From: Fistularia commersonii
Taxonomy: Eukaryota > Chordata > Actinopteri > Syngnathiformes > Fistulariidae
Direction: 5' to 3'
NCBI GenBank assembly: GCA_037954325.1
Contig: JBBMNZ010000028.1
Coordinates: 9,307,501-9,371,500, forward strand
DNA length: 64,000 bases
Below the pieces are notes generated by a model that did no database searches, had not been told where the DNA came from, and saw only the letters and a list, made by a program, of their open reading frames with translations. Position 1 is the stretch's first letter. Each line of letters opens with the position of its first letter. This document shows, piece by piece, positions 11,101-20,200 of the stretch. The position numbers and the translations under genes are program-made.

Positions 11101-11502
11101 TTGGACGGGTGATGCGTTAATGTGCTGTCGGATAATGCAACATTGCACATAACATTTCAGCAAGAAAGGTGACGTGTTTGTGCCAGGTGAGGTGCGGATG
11201 AGATGGTGAAGGTGACAGCGCACCTGCATCGCGCAGGAAAAGGCCCCGCATTTGGCATCGCTGAGCCGCCGAGCGACGGAGCCATGAAAAAAAACAAAAA
11301 CAAAAAACAGGCCAGACCCCCCCGGAAGGTGCGAGATGCGTTCAAAGACAGATATTGCGAGGTTTTGGTGGCGCGCCGGCCGTGTCGTGACATACCTGCA
11401 GACCGTGATGAGGTTTTTTCTCTCCACGCCGACGCTCCGGGCAGACGCCTTTTTCGATGTCAAGCCCATAGCCATTGCTGTCTGAAGGCAGCCCGACTCC
11501 AT
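832..11502 (-). CDS. rundc3a: RUN domain-containing protein 3A, 3' end outside the window
   Basis: RUN-domain adaptor; the mammalian protein is mainly neuronal and linked to Rap2 and vesicle biology. Coding exons in transcript order: 11502-11396, 3503-3388, 3242-3109, 2972-2887, 2779-2690, 2593-2513, 2431-2266, 2192-2035 and 945-832. Phases match at every junction, giving 350 codons plus 2 bases before the frame continues past the window start. The start peptide MESGCLQTAMAMGLTSKKAS matches the vertebrate family. The RUN region (about residues 36-190) contains FVK-type and RAWIRVALMEKR motifs. An acidic SEES/EHPY linker follows, then a coiled coil (residues 261-313) beginning GYLEELVRLRES. 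Exon 9 carries IPLVNQW, as in the human C-terminal region. The intron after exon 3 uses a GC donor. If the exon 8 donor is not used, a TGA at 2033-2031 follows immediately after the coil. Intron 1 (3504-11395) hosts plus-strand frames. The final exon or exons lie below position 1. Confidence 0.93.
1221..1259. repeat. (TG)n(TTG)n microsatellite
   Basis: About ten TG units are followed by about six TTG units, in the intron between rundc3a exons 9 and 8. Confidence 0.95.
1280..1525. mobile_element. Fragment of a nonautonomous DNA transposon (hAT-like end)
   Basis: Two stretches look like DNA-transposon material. The 1340-1440 segment has repeated 'gcgcctta' words and ends 'cgaaaatacgg'. The 1455-1525 segment reads 'ggcccgcgggccgtaaaatg' followed by 'cccaggtctg', the kind of GC-rich terminal sequence seen on many fish hAT-type elements. 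No transposase frame remains. Class assignment is from memory of such ends and is tentative. The two parts may be separate insertions. Confidence 0.45.
1641..1677. repeat. 12-bp minisatellite (about 3 units)
   Basis: Three near-perfect copies of AGCCGTGCTAGC occur in tandem within a rundc3a intron, preceded by a looser copy. The frame across it is open but encodes only an AVLA repeat and is not considered a gene. Confidence 0.85.
2459..2482. repeat. (CA)n microsatellite in a short rundc3a intron
   Basis: A run of about twelve CA units lies within the 81-base intron between rundc3a exons 7 and 6. On the transcribed strand it reads as GT repeats close to the donor. Confidence 0.9.
3504..4077. 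other. Intronic DNA and putative 5' region of the first heptad-repeat frame
   Basis: This is rundc3a intron 1, just upstream of the plus-strand frame at 4078. Possible plus-strand acceptors occur at 'cctttcag' (3832-3839) and 'catgtcag' (4031-4038), so the downstream frame may have an upstream noncoding exon. No clear TATA box is seen. No other gene was recognised. Confidence 0.4.
4078..4326 (+). CDS. Heptad-repeat Thr/Ser/Gly-rich protein, copy A (82 aa), unknown family
   Basis: I do not recognise this protein. After MGN it consists of ten consecutive seven-residue units (residues 4-73) of the form [ST]-[ST]-[IVFT]-x-x-G-[KNS], for example TSIARGK, TTVSLGK and SSIFRGV, then a basic tail ending KRRNT. 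Alternating small polar and beta-branched residues suggest stacked beta strands, perhaps a beta-solenoid; this is inference. Copy C at 5880 has the same length and by eye matches at 54 of 82 positions, including 14 identical residues (ASFSRGTTTTSFRK). This retention of frame and period supports a real coding sequence. G/C-rich third positions favour this strand over the open frame on the other strand. The TAG stop is immediately followed by the ATG of copy B in the same frame. The frame is also open upstream to 3979, but the start is placed at the conserved MGN. It is nested antisense in rundc3a intron 1. Confidence 0.6.
   Translation: MGNTSITEGKTALAVGSTSIARGKTTVSLGKSSIFRGVTTTSMGDSTIQRQKTTVALGRASFSRGTTTTSFRKALTGKRRNT
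4327..4698 (+). CDS. Heptad-repeat protein, copy B (123 aa), directly after a single stop codon
   Basis: The frame begins at the codon after the TAG of copy A and stays in the same reading frame. A basic, lysine-rich start (about residues 1-26) precedes about twelve seven-residue units in the same style as copy A, such as KSSISWT, RTTVTLG, KTSVTRG and KTTLVRG, ending YWDFHT. The heptad period continues, but the units are more diverged than those of A and C. Three readings are possible: a separate protein, the second half of a longer protein reached by stop readthrough, or the 3' part of an ancestral gene split by a nonsense mutation. Splicing that bypasses the TAG is also possible. No function can be named. 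Confidence 0.5.
   Translation: MERTPGARDKTPKAAKQSKKDSNNEWKTTFFSQKTSFTKGSLSILRTKYAISWGKSSISWTRTTVTLGNTGVAVAKTSVTRGDTTSSLATLTLRHGTKSVSVVKTTLVRGKETHSNTYWDFHT
5099..5130. repeat. (TG)n microsatellite
   Basis: About sixteen TG units lie between the heptad-repeat frames in rundc3a intron 1. Confidence 0.95.
5880..6128 (+). CDS. Heptad-repeat protein, copy C (82 aa), paralogue of copy A
   Basis: This copy has the same architecture as copy A: MGN, ten heptads (TSFTEGK, TSIKRGK, SSISRGR, and near the end ASFSRGT then TTTSFRK), and a nine-residue basic tail ending KRKTL. The length is identical to A at 82 residues. The ATG has a good context (AAG before it, G after it). An in-frame ATG at 5838 would add an arginine-rich 14-residue leader. 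As in copy A, the TAG stop is followed directly by an in-frame ATG (6129), and the frame stays open to 6401. That downstream part is not convincingly heptad-repeated. The copies lie about 1.8 kb apart in the same orientation, consistent with tandem duplication. Function unknown. Confidence 0.6.
   Translation: MGNTSFTEGKTALTLGNTSIKRGKTKLAMGNSSISRGRSTTSLGSSTITSGKTKISLGGASFSRGTTTTSFRKAFLPKRKTL
6402..10239. other. rundc3a intron 1, GC-rich and simple-repeat DNA, no confident gene
   Basis: The stretch holds several simple repeats, including TG runs at about 6695-6716 and 9641-9658 and a GGA/GAG run at 9832-9866. It also has a GC-rich pyrimidine-heavy block at about 6960-7250. Two short stretches look exon-like on the plus strand. 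One is 8290-8392, after 'gttcctcag', ending WKYCDE then a stop. The other is about 9110-9231, ending RHRFNVTQLIKDPQLPP then a stop. Neither could be linked to a family or to neighbouring exons, so they are not called as genes. Confidence 0.5.
9832..9866. repeat. (GGA)n microsatellite
   Basis: A GAG/GGA trinucleotide run of about ten units lies in rundc3a intron 1. Confidence 0.9.
10240..10490 (+). repeat. Teleost interspersed repeat copy
   Basis: The copy starts 'catccattatctac'. It includes 'aacctgcatgtttttggg', 'ctgtgggaggaaaccca' and 'ggggagaacatgcc', and ends near 'aaccactgca'. It belongs to the same family and orientation as the copy at 65-360. It lies in rundc3a intron 1, about 900 bases downstream of exon 1 in the transcribed direction. 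Confidence 0.7.
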
Positions 11503-12793
11503 CCAGCGGCGGCCCCGGGGCCTCTTCGGGATCCGTGCCCAGGCCAGGACCCCTCCCTCCGCGGGCCCAGTGTCCTACGAGCAGCCGCCGTCCTCTGCGG
11601 GGAGCCACGGATGCTGCTGATGCTGCCGCTGGAGGACGAGACGACCAGCGTCAAGTCAAACCAGGTGAAGTCAGACATTTCCGGTTGGGCATTTCAAAAT
11701 AAAATAAGATAAAATAAAAATAAACAATGTGAACCGTCCCTTCCTGTTAACTTTCAATAACGTCATCACGAGTCGTGTTTATTCGTTAAAATCTGAAAAT
11801 AGATCAAAACTATTAAAACTGGGTGTATTTATTTGCACATTTTTTAATTTAAAAAATGCTTTTGATTTGGATTAATATCAGTGACTAAATAAACAGTTGG
11901 TTTCATGGTGGTTCAGTTTCAGATGAGATCTAGCCCATCGTCATTTGATATTTGACCAGTGATTTCCGGTTCGATCCAAGCGACAACAAGCGTTGAAAGC
12001 AAACCAATAGCCAGTGGAAGACAAGCCCTCAAGGCCTCTGTTTTTATCTCGCTCCGCAATTAAAACGATCTTCCTTCATTTCCAAAGTTCACTGAACAAA
12101 GGATCTTTTCTTCAAGTCATATATCAGCAGGCTGAGGTGTGACAACAGAACATTTAGTCAAATCAAAACAAACTGTAGAATGGGAAAATAACTCAACCTT
12201 TTACATTTTGGAGAGCAACAAGAACATAATATGATGCTCATTTTACTTTTTGCTTATTAATTGCTGGCATTTAATCTTGATATTCCCCTGATTCCTGATA
12301 CATATAATAAGCTTTTGCTCTGTGTCAAAACAGAGGCCTCAACAGTCAAGTAACAAATTTGATATTTTTATATAAAATGGCTATCTTGTTCAAATATGGG
12401 ACAAGTGCATGCTACATTAAATTTGAACATTTTAATGAATTAATATAGTTATTTGTTTGAAATAAAATCCAAATAGTCACCGATGGAAAAGGGCAAGATG
12501 AGAAAAAGTGCTACCTGTGGTGCTGAGTAATCTGTGTAAAAATGACCACCCTTCTAAGATATCTAATTTCGTACTCATTTGAGAATCAATTTGGACCATA
12601 GGCGACGAGAAAATAGCTGAAATCTGTTGAAAATAACAGAGAAAGACGAATGTTTTGATTGGATTGTAATGGTATCACGATTTGACCAGCAGAGAGCAGA
12701 CAACCCGGTGATGGCGTTTGTTACGTTGTCATCCGGGCCACTAGGGGGCGCCGTTGAACCGGGAAACTTTATTTACAAACAGAAGGGGGAAAG
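11503..12793. promoter_or_regulatory. Head-to-head intergenic region between rundc3a and rnf113a
   Basis: The two start codons point away from each other and are 1.29 kb apart. The rundc3a side (11503 to about 11660) is GC-rich and probably holds its 5' UTR and core promoter. The middle (about 11690-12600) is AT-rich with no gene seen. The rnf113a side (about 12700-12793) is GC-rich again and holds a CTCF-like motif. No TATA box is evident at the rnf113a start, as is usual for housekeeping genes. Confidence 0.6.
12736..12752 (+). promoter_or_regulatory. CTCF-like motif just upstream of rnf113a
   Basis: The 17 bases GGCCACTAGGGGGCGCC fit the core CTCF pattern (CCA-C/G-C/T-AG-GGGGCGC). The site lies about 40 bases before the rnf113a start codon and between two divergent genes, a usual place for such a site. 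Occupancy is not shown by sequence. Confidence 0.6.
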
Positions 12794-15700
12794 ATGGCGG
12801 ATTCCGAAGAGCCGAAAGCGGGTCCTTGTACTTTTCTGTTCAAGAAGTCTTCGAAGAAATTTTCTGGACGAAAAAGAAAAGCAAGCGACAGCGACAAAGG
12901 CAGGCTCTTTATAAAGTCTTCGACCTTTTTTGTGTTTTATTCACTTTCAAGTGACGAGTGTTCCTCGGACGTCAAACGCCGTCATGCTAGCTATTTGCGG
13001 CAATGGCGGCTTATTAAGTCTTATGACAACGATGTAAAACTACTCGGAATTTCCTGTCAGTTCCTTAATTTTTTTTTATCAAACTCTTATTTGTGTCGTG
13101 ATTACGCGTCCTCCGGGGGGAGGCCACCCGTTTTATGGCCTCTAATCGCCGTTCATTTCCTGCAGACTTGGCTAGTAGCATCCCTGGTAGCAACCCTGGC
13201 CCCGGAAGGAGTCTTAAGAAAGGCATAGAAATAATAAAATATCATTATTGCCAGTGAAATTAAAAGCTCAAGTCACTGTGATCTGTTTTTCCCCTCTCTT
13301 TCCAGATGGAAGCAGTGAGGACGATCATAGTTGCGTTGTCAGAAAAGAAAAGAAGGAGACCCGAGTCAATCCCATGATTCAGAAGGTATCAGGACATTGA
13401 TCAGTACTTCGGCATATTGAGTTAGCAATACTGTTGTTGTATCACATAACAAACAAGAACTTCAGTTGAATAGCTATTACATCAGACAGATATTTAAATA
13501 CTTAGTTCATCTGTGATGCATATGTACCACAGCAGGCAGCATTATGTTTTGAAGCACTTTCATCACAGTTAAAACAAATTATGTTGAAATGGACACCTGT
13601 TTGAGGCTAATTGTTGCCATGCCCCCCCGCACACACACACACACACACACTTCCAGTCAAAGAAGGTGGAGAAAGAGACTGTGTCGTCCAGTGAAAGCGA
13701 GGGCGAAAAAGAGGAGAAGATAACCGTCGCCTACAAGTCCACACGGTCAGCAGTGAGTTCAACCTTTTCATTCATATCTCCTTTTGCTGAGGGGTGGCGG
13801 TTGCACTGAGATGTTCTCCCGGTTGGGGATAATTGGTGAGACGCACTTGCCTGTGTCAGCCCAAACCTAAACTTTGATTGGTCTGTTTTGTCATTTGTGT
13901 GGCCGCTACTTGGTATTACTTTACAATGTTGTGTAATCTCACCCTGCTTTTTTTTAAAATAACATATTTTCAAAAACAGAAACCAGAGGGTCCAGAGGAT
14001 ATGGGTGCTACTGCCACCTACCAGCTGGACACGGAGAGGGACAAGGACGCCCAGGCCATCTTCGAGCGAAGCCAGAAAATCCAAGAGGTATTTATGGATG
14101 TAATACTTAAATAGAGAACCTCACATGAAAAGGGAGTTTTCATGTTTACCGGAAAGGGTATCAATTTTACAATTAACATTTGCCACGCAGTTAATTATTC
14201 AGTTGTGTTGTCAGTGTTTATCTAACAATAGATCAGGCCACAGTGAAAGAACTGTTTAGTTCAGCAGTAAATAAATGTACAGGTTCAAAAACCATAGGAG
14301 CTAATTATTTGCCACCTACTAGGACAAGTGAATTATTGGCGTGACTCATATTTTCAGACAATATTCAATCAAATGAGATTAGTATAGGGCGTCTTTATCT
14401 TCCGACCATAGAGAGCTGCATATTTTGGGTCGGTGGACATTTGAGCTTTAGGAAACTTTTTAGTCAGCAAATCGATTCATGGTTCCAATCATTCAGAAAT
14501 TCAGCACAGTGTCCTTGCAGGGTCAAACAAAACCACAGGGCTACAGGAAAAGACCTGAGCTGCATTCAGACAGGGTGAAATTCAAACTCTTGAGTGCAGG
14601 GTCAAAACAACCATTCACCAAAAAAATTGCACATATGGTTGTCTGCATTATAAAGTTAAAATAAGTCATATTCCACTTTTCTTCTACTGTCCTTACATTA
14701 GGGCTACGGCTAATAAGCATGCTTGATATGTCTAGAATGTCTAGAGTGCAATAAAATTGTCTTCTCAGTAATGTTTGAAATATTTCACACTTCTTATTTC
14801 ATAAGCATCTGAGATAAAATAGCGTACCGGTAAGCTGTTTTTCCAAATCATGTGGTAGTTTCTTTAATGGTTTCCCCCCTCCCCCAGGAGCTGACAGGAA
14901 AAGATGATGACAAAATCTACCGCGGCATCAACAACTACCAAAAATTCATCAAACCTAAAGATACCACTATGGGCAATGCGTCCTCTGGCATGGTCAGGTG
15001 AGCAGCCGTCTTCCTCGTCTTCCTGTCACGTAAATAGACTTTAGTAACAATAATTATTTAACAACAGGAGGGGACCAATACGTGCTCCTGAGCATCTGAG
15101 AGCAACAGTCAGGTGGGACTACCAACCGGACATCTGCAAAGACTACAAGGAGACAGGGTTCTGCGGTTTTGGAGGTGAATCTAATTTGTATAATGACAAA
15201 TAAAAACAAATCGAGGTACACAAAGCTCATAATGGCATCTTTTGTGTCTCGAACCATAACTCCACATCCCCTGCTCGCTCATAAGACAGCTGCAAGTTCC
15301 TCCATGACCGGTCGGACTACAAACATGGCTGGCAAATTGAGAGGGAGTTGGAGGAAGGCAGATACGGTGCTAACGGTGAGTTCAGGGAAGCTTTTTTTTT
15401 TTTTTTTGGTGGCACCTGTGATTTCTTTACCCAACATTTCTGTTTTCCCCCTTGCAGATGATGAGAACTACGAGGTGAGCAGCGATGATGAAGATATGCC
15501 CTTCAAGTGCTTCATCTGCAGGGAGTCCTTTAAAAATCCCATCGTCACAAAGTAAACATTTTTATTTTACAGACTTGTTGTTTTTAACTGCAGTTGCAAT
15601 GTTGTAACTGATCTTTCTGAACTTTCCCTAGGTGTAGGCATTATTTTTGTGAGACCTGCGCTCTTCAGCATTACCGCAAGTCCAAGCGCTGCTACGTGTG

Positions 15701-16361
15701 CAACACTCAGACCAATGGGGTTTTCAACCCTGCAAAAGGTAATCACATGCTGACGCCAGGACATTTCCTATCCAAAGAGCTCCCCCTGCACATTTGAAAT
15801 GTAGCATAATCCACTGCATAAACTAACATTTCATCCTGAATGGAAAGAGCCTCCATGTTGTTCAAGCTCTTGCTTTTTTTTTCTTCTTACCCTCTTCTTT
15901 CCAAATAGGAAACCATCATTAAGTTATTCGGTGAAAATAAAATCAGGGTAGCAAATCTTCAACAAAAGAAATAACTTTTTCTGTGTACATCGAACACAGC
16001 AGCCTGTCTCTTCCTCCTTGCTAGCTTTAGCATTGACGCTACCCTCCCCACAGTTCGCAGGCTAACATTCATGTCTGATATTAGTATTTATAAGCTTCTT
16101 CCTCCGCTGCTTGTTTCAGATTTAAAACCCTCCTATTTTATTTTACTCCCTCACTAACATTTATAAGTGTCAGTCTTGTCCCGAGCTGCCCCCTCATGTC
16201 CAACGTTATAAATCTCAGCCGTGTGTCTGAAAGAGTAATGGGTTCATTTTCCAATTATATTTCCCTTTAATCTTCTGTTTTTTCCTTTTTATTCAGAGTT
16301 GATTGCCAAGATGGAGAAACGTCAAGCCGCCTTAGACGAGCCGCCATCTGACGACGATTAG
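12794..16361 (+). CDS. rnf113a: RING finger protein 113A (CCCH and RING E3 ligase, spliceosome-associated)
   Basis: Ubiquitin ligase and Cwc24-type spliceosome factor. Ten coding exons: 12794-12899, 13306-13385, 13657-13752, 13980-14087, 14888-14997, 15068-15174, 15286-15375, 15458-15551, 15632-15738 and 16297-16361. They sum to 963 bases, or 320 aa (human 343). The N-terminal part carries the conserved PCTFLFKK and NPMIQK motifs. A CCCH zinc finger (residues 189-209: C-x8-C-x5-C-x3-H, starting CKDYKETGFC) follows DYQPD. The RING finger (about residues 250-291) reads CFIC...CRHYFC...CYVC with all eight ligands visible (C3HC4). The first intron must use a GC donor (AAAG|GCAGGC) to keep the frame and family sequence; this junction is the least certain. 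The start ATG has AAAG before it and G after it. Mammalian RNF113A is single-exon, so this intron-rich form looks ancestral. Confidence 0.93.
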
Positions 16362-16415
16362 CATCATCTGATCCTCTCTCTCTCCCCGATTATGTGACAG
16401 TCTGTCAATTTTTTC

Positions 16416-16421
16416 AATAAA
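16416..16421 (+). terminator. Polyadenylation signal of rnf113a
   Basis: AATAAA lies 55 bases after the rnf113a stop codon, implying a very short 3' UTR ending near 16440. Confidence 0.75.
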
Positions 16422-16499
16422 GCCATTTTTTTTAAGAAAAGAAACGGGTGAGCCCTGTCAGTGTACAGCAGCATCAGTTTCAAACACTTAAGTAAACCC

Positions 16500-16505
16500 T
16501 TTATT
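16500..16505 (-). terminator. Candidate polyadenylation signal of strada
   Basis: TTTATT on the plus strand reads AATAAA on the minus strand, about 750 bases after the strada stop. If used, the strada and rnf113a transcripts end only some tens of bases apart. Positions 16506-17254 would be the strada 3' UTR, in which no other gene is seen. Confidence 0.55.
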
Positions 16506-17254
16506 GTAAAATTCAACTTTGAACATTTGCACCACGTTTGCTTTGCTCTCACGTTCAAAAAATACATGCGACAGGACAAAGCAGGCGGGGCCGCGACATT
16601 CACACATTTGATACGCCACGGTCCGCGGTGTGTTTAAAGACACAAAGCGTGACGTTCAACCAAATAGATGCAACACATAAAGCCTCAGACTTGAGTTCAC
16701 AGCAGAGCAGAGAAATGTGTACATGCTATTGACTGAGGCAACAAATATCAGACCCGCCCGTCCGGTACCGTGAGGTCTCGCCGGGCTGTCCGGACCCCAG
16801 CGGTGGTCTCTGAGTCTTACTGAGCAGCTGGGCGGTGTCGAGAGGCCAAGCTCGAATAAGAGGTAGAGGGACACCTCCGAATATTTAGTAGCAGCTTGTC
16901 AGATTTACTTCATGAAGTCTTTTGGACTGAGCTCATGGACATTCCTCAGGGGGGGACTGCAGGAGTCCCAAGAGGGTGAGGGGAGTCTGCAAGCAGGTGT
17001 GTGTGTGCCAGAGAAGAGGCCATCAGTGCAGTGCAAACTTCAGTGCATATGTAAGAGGTCAAAAGCCTACAAGAGACATCAGAGAGGCAAGATGGCTGCT
17101 GGCTATCAACCCTTTATCTGAGAACAGTAACTTTTCAGTTTGAGTTTGGAGTTATTTGCAAAGGGGTTCCATTACAAAAAAATGATTCAGTCTGACCGAA
17201 GAGTTTTCCCCTCTAAAAATCCGAGGAGTGTCTTCCCCACAGCGTCATCCACTG

Positions 17255-20200
17255 TCAGAAGTCCCAGTCGTCCACGTCCAGGTGACCAAGACCCGACTCC
17301 AGGCTGGCCAGGCCAGACGGGGAGTCCTGCTGCTGTGCGCCCTCAAAGCTACCGAGGGGGGAAATTGGACGCAACAGTTCAGGCAGTGCCTCTGAGGGCC
17401 GCCGTTTGATCTGAAGGCAAAAAAAAAATCTTAAGATTCTGAACACGAGCCTTCATTTGTCATGTCACAGAGTAAAATTAGGTCAAAGGTCACCAGCTCA
17501 CCTGTTTGAAGAAGGGATGACCTATTAGAGTGGTGGCAGATGGTCTGAAGGGAGAAGGAGGAAAAAAACAAGGGAGAAATGATTTAAAAAAAAAAAAACT
17601 CATCCCTTTAATAATCAGACACTCGACAAAAGCACACGGGGATCTGCCAACCTCTTCTCAGGGTCCCGCTGCAGGCACAGCTCCACAAATGCGTGGAACT
17701 GTGGCGTGAATGTCCGGTTGTAGGGGTGTCCTGACGACGAGGAAGGGTCCCCGTTGGAGTGCCGCGTGCCTCCGGCACCGAGGCCCTCGCAGATCCCCGA
17801 GTCGGCCCCCGAGCGGGACGGTTTCAGAGACAGCTCCTCCGGTGGGATGGTCATGGTGTCGAGCAAACACGGCACCGTCCCGTTGAGTTTCTCAAGCAGC
17901 ATCTGATCATCAGGTCATCATCACAACAACAGGCGAAGTAGATTTCTTCATGTGCTTTGCTACCATTCTATGCAGAAAACCAGAATCTGACAAGTGTGCT
18001 TACCTGCGTAGCTGGCATGTCCTTGAAGGGAACGTGACCGTTGGCCAGCTCACAGGCCGTGATGCCCAGGCTGTAAATGTCCGAGCGAGAGTCGTAGCCC
18101 TGCAGGTTCTGAGACAAACAATTCAGCCGCGAGTCATCTTTTCATTCGAATTGAGCCACTTGTTAATATTACTGAGAGACTGGAGTGAAGGTAGTTCCAC
18201 CAGGGGAATGCGGTACCTGTTGTAGCACCTCAGGGCTGAGCCAGGGCAGCACCTTCACACTGTATTGAGGGAAGTCATGGACCACTTTGGCTCTCTGGCC
18301 ATGACGGATCAGACTGAAGATGCTCCTCAGGCCCGAAAGGCAGACCTGTCCATCTGCGGAGATCAGCACGTGGCTGGCCTTCACACTCCTGCCACACACA
18401 CACACACACACACACACAGATATGGGGAATTGAGAAGGATCACACAGTGGACCTGCGCAGCAAAACTGGCTGACCTGCCATTGTGGCATCAGAGATCAAA
18501 TAAAAAAAAAAACAAAAACAACATCCCTTGTTTGGTGTTTAATATGTGCTGATCAGAAAATGCCTTTCATTCTTAAAGCAACTTGAACTAAATCTGTAAA
18601 CATCTGAAATAAAACTACACATAGAAGCGAGTATGATTTGTTGATCTCAATGCTGCTGGATGCATTTTTCAATCATAAAACCATACAAAATTTGAATTTT
18701 GAATGACTGTGCACTTTTTTTTTTTTTTTTACAGTTTGATAACACGTGTTTTCAGAAACATGTGCCAGTGTATCTGTGGTAGCTGGTCGGCCCAAACGTT
18801 CTGCTCATCCACTGGCTGCCATGTGAGGAACAGAGTAGGGGTCAGTGTCTCACCTGTGTACGTATCCCATGTGGTGGATGTATTCCAGACCTCTGAGCAC
18901 ACCCAATAAGATGTAGGCGATCGTCAGCTCACTCATGCCGTCGGTGAAATGTGTGCAGATGAGATCTCTGGCCGACCCTGTGAGACGATCACGTGCACAG
19001 AGGGTTCGTTAAGAGCGGCTACTCAAACCAGACGTATCATAAGCGTCTCATCCCGCACGTGTGTTCCTCACCGTAGGCCATGACAGGTGTGATGACCCAA
19101 AGCTCGTTCTCCGCGATGAAGACGCTCTTGTAGGGTAAAATACTTGGGTGGTGAAACAGCTTGGACACATGCAGCTCACCCTGTCAGCCAGACGTGATGA
19201 ATGAGCGTGAGAGAAGCATCAAATGGATGGTAAGCTAAAGCAGGATATTTAAAACAGGGTGACACAAGTGCAGCAGGGAGACAAATGGTGGACTCTGTCT
19301 GCAAGGGGGGTTGACGAGAGGGACGGGGGTGATAAAGACCTGCAGATAGGTGACCATGTCGTTTGTGCAAGACTCTAGGTCGATCCGCCGGATGGCCACG
19401 TGCTCCCCGGTGGGCCTGTAGCGCGCCAGGTTCACTGTCATCAGGTCGTCCAGGCCGCGGCCTAAACCCAGAGCGACATGTCAGAGCCCTCCCCTGCCAG
19501 ACTGAGACGCCGCCACCTTTGGCCAGAGGGCGTGCGCAGAACCCATCCATAGGTGTGTGTGATGCCCGCTCAGCCGGAGCTGAAATTGGAATCTGGAAAC
19601 CTTACTCTGCAGGTTTACCCACCGATGAAAGTGAGGAGCTCGTAGGCGCCGCTGTCAGGGAGGAAGCTGCCCATGGTGTCCCGACGGGGGAGGGAGGTCA
19701 GACTCGCCCCAGTGTCTTCATGGGCCTAGAGACGGAAGGTTGGAAAGACTGAGCGGCTTTTACTTCTCAACAGTGTACGACCGGGTTGGAGCTTTGAGTT
19801 TGATGTTAAAGAAGCAACTGAAAAAACAGGCTAAGAAGACGGGGGTGGGGGAAGGGTGTGTGTGTGTGTGTGACAAGGTGTGTTATCTTTGAGCAGCGCT
19901 AAAAAGAAAAAAAAGCATTATTTTGAAAAGATTAGACAGGAGGCTGAACTTACATATAAACTACAATCGGCAGGTTTAAGGGCGAGTTGCTGCAATCCAT
20001 ACCAGAATACTATAATCAATTGTTTTAATACTACTTGTGAACCACTAATTTATTACTTAGCAATACTACGCAGTACGTGCAACTATTGTATCACAGATTG
20101 AACTCCTGGCCGAGGCAAAATTTCTGTCTTTAACTGAAAAAAATATCCCCAAACTCTTTGCCTATGGCCGTCAAGCTCTTTCTCTTTCTTCTTTACAAAA

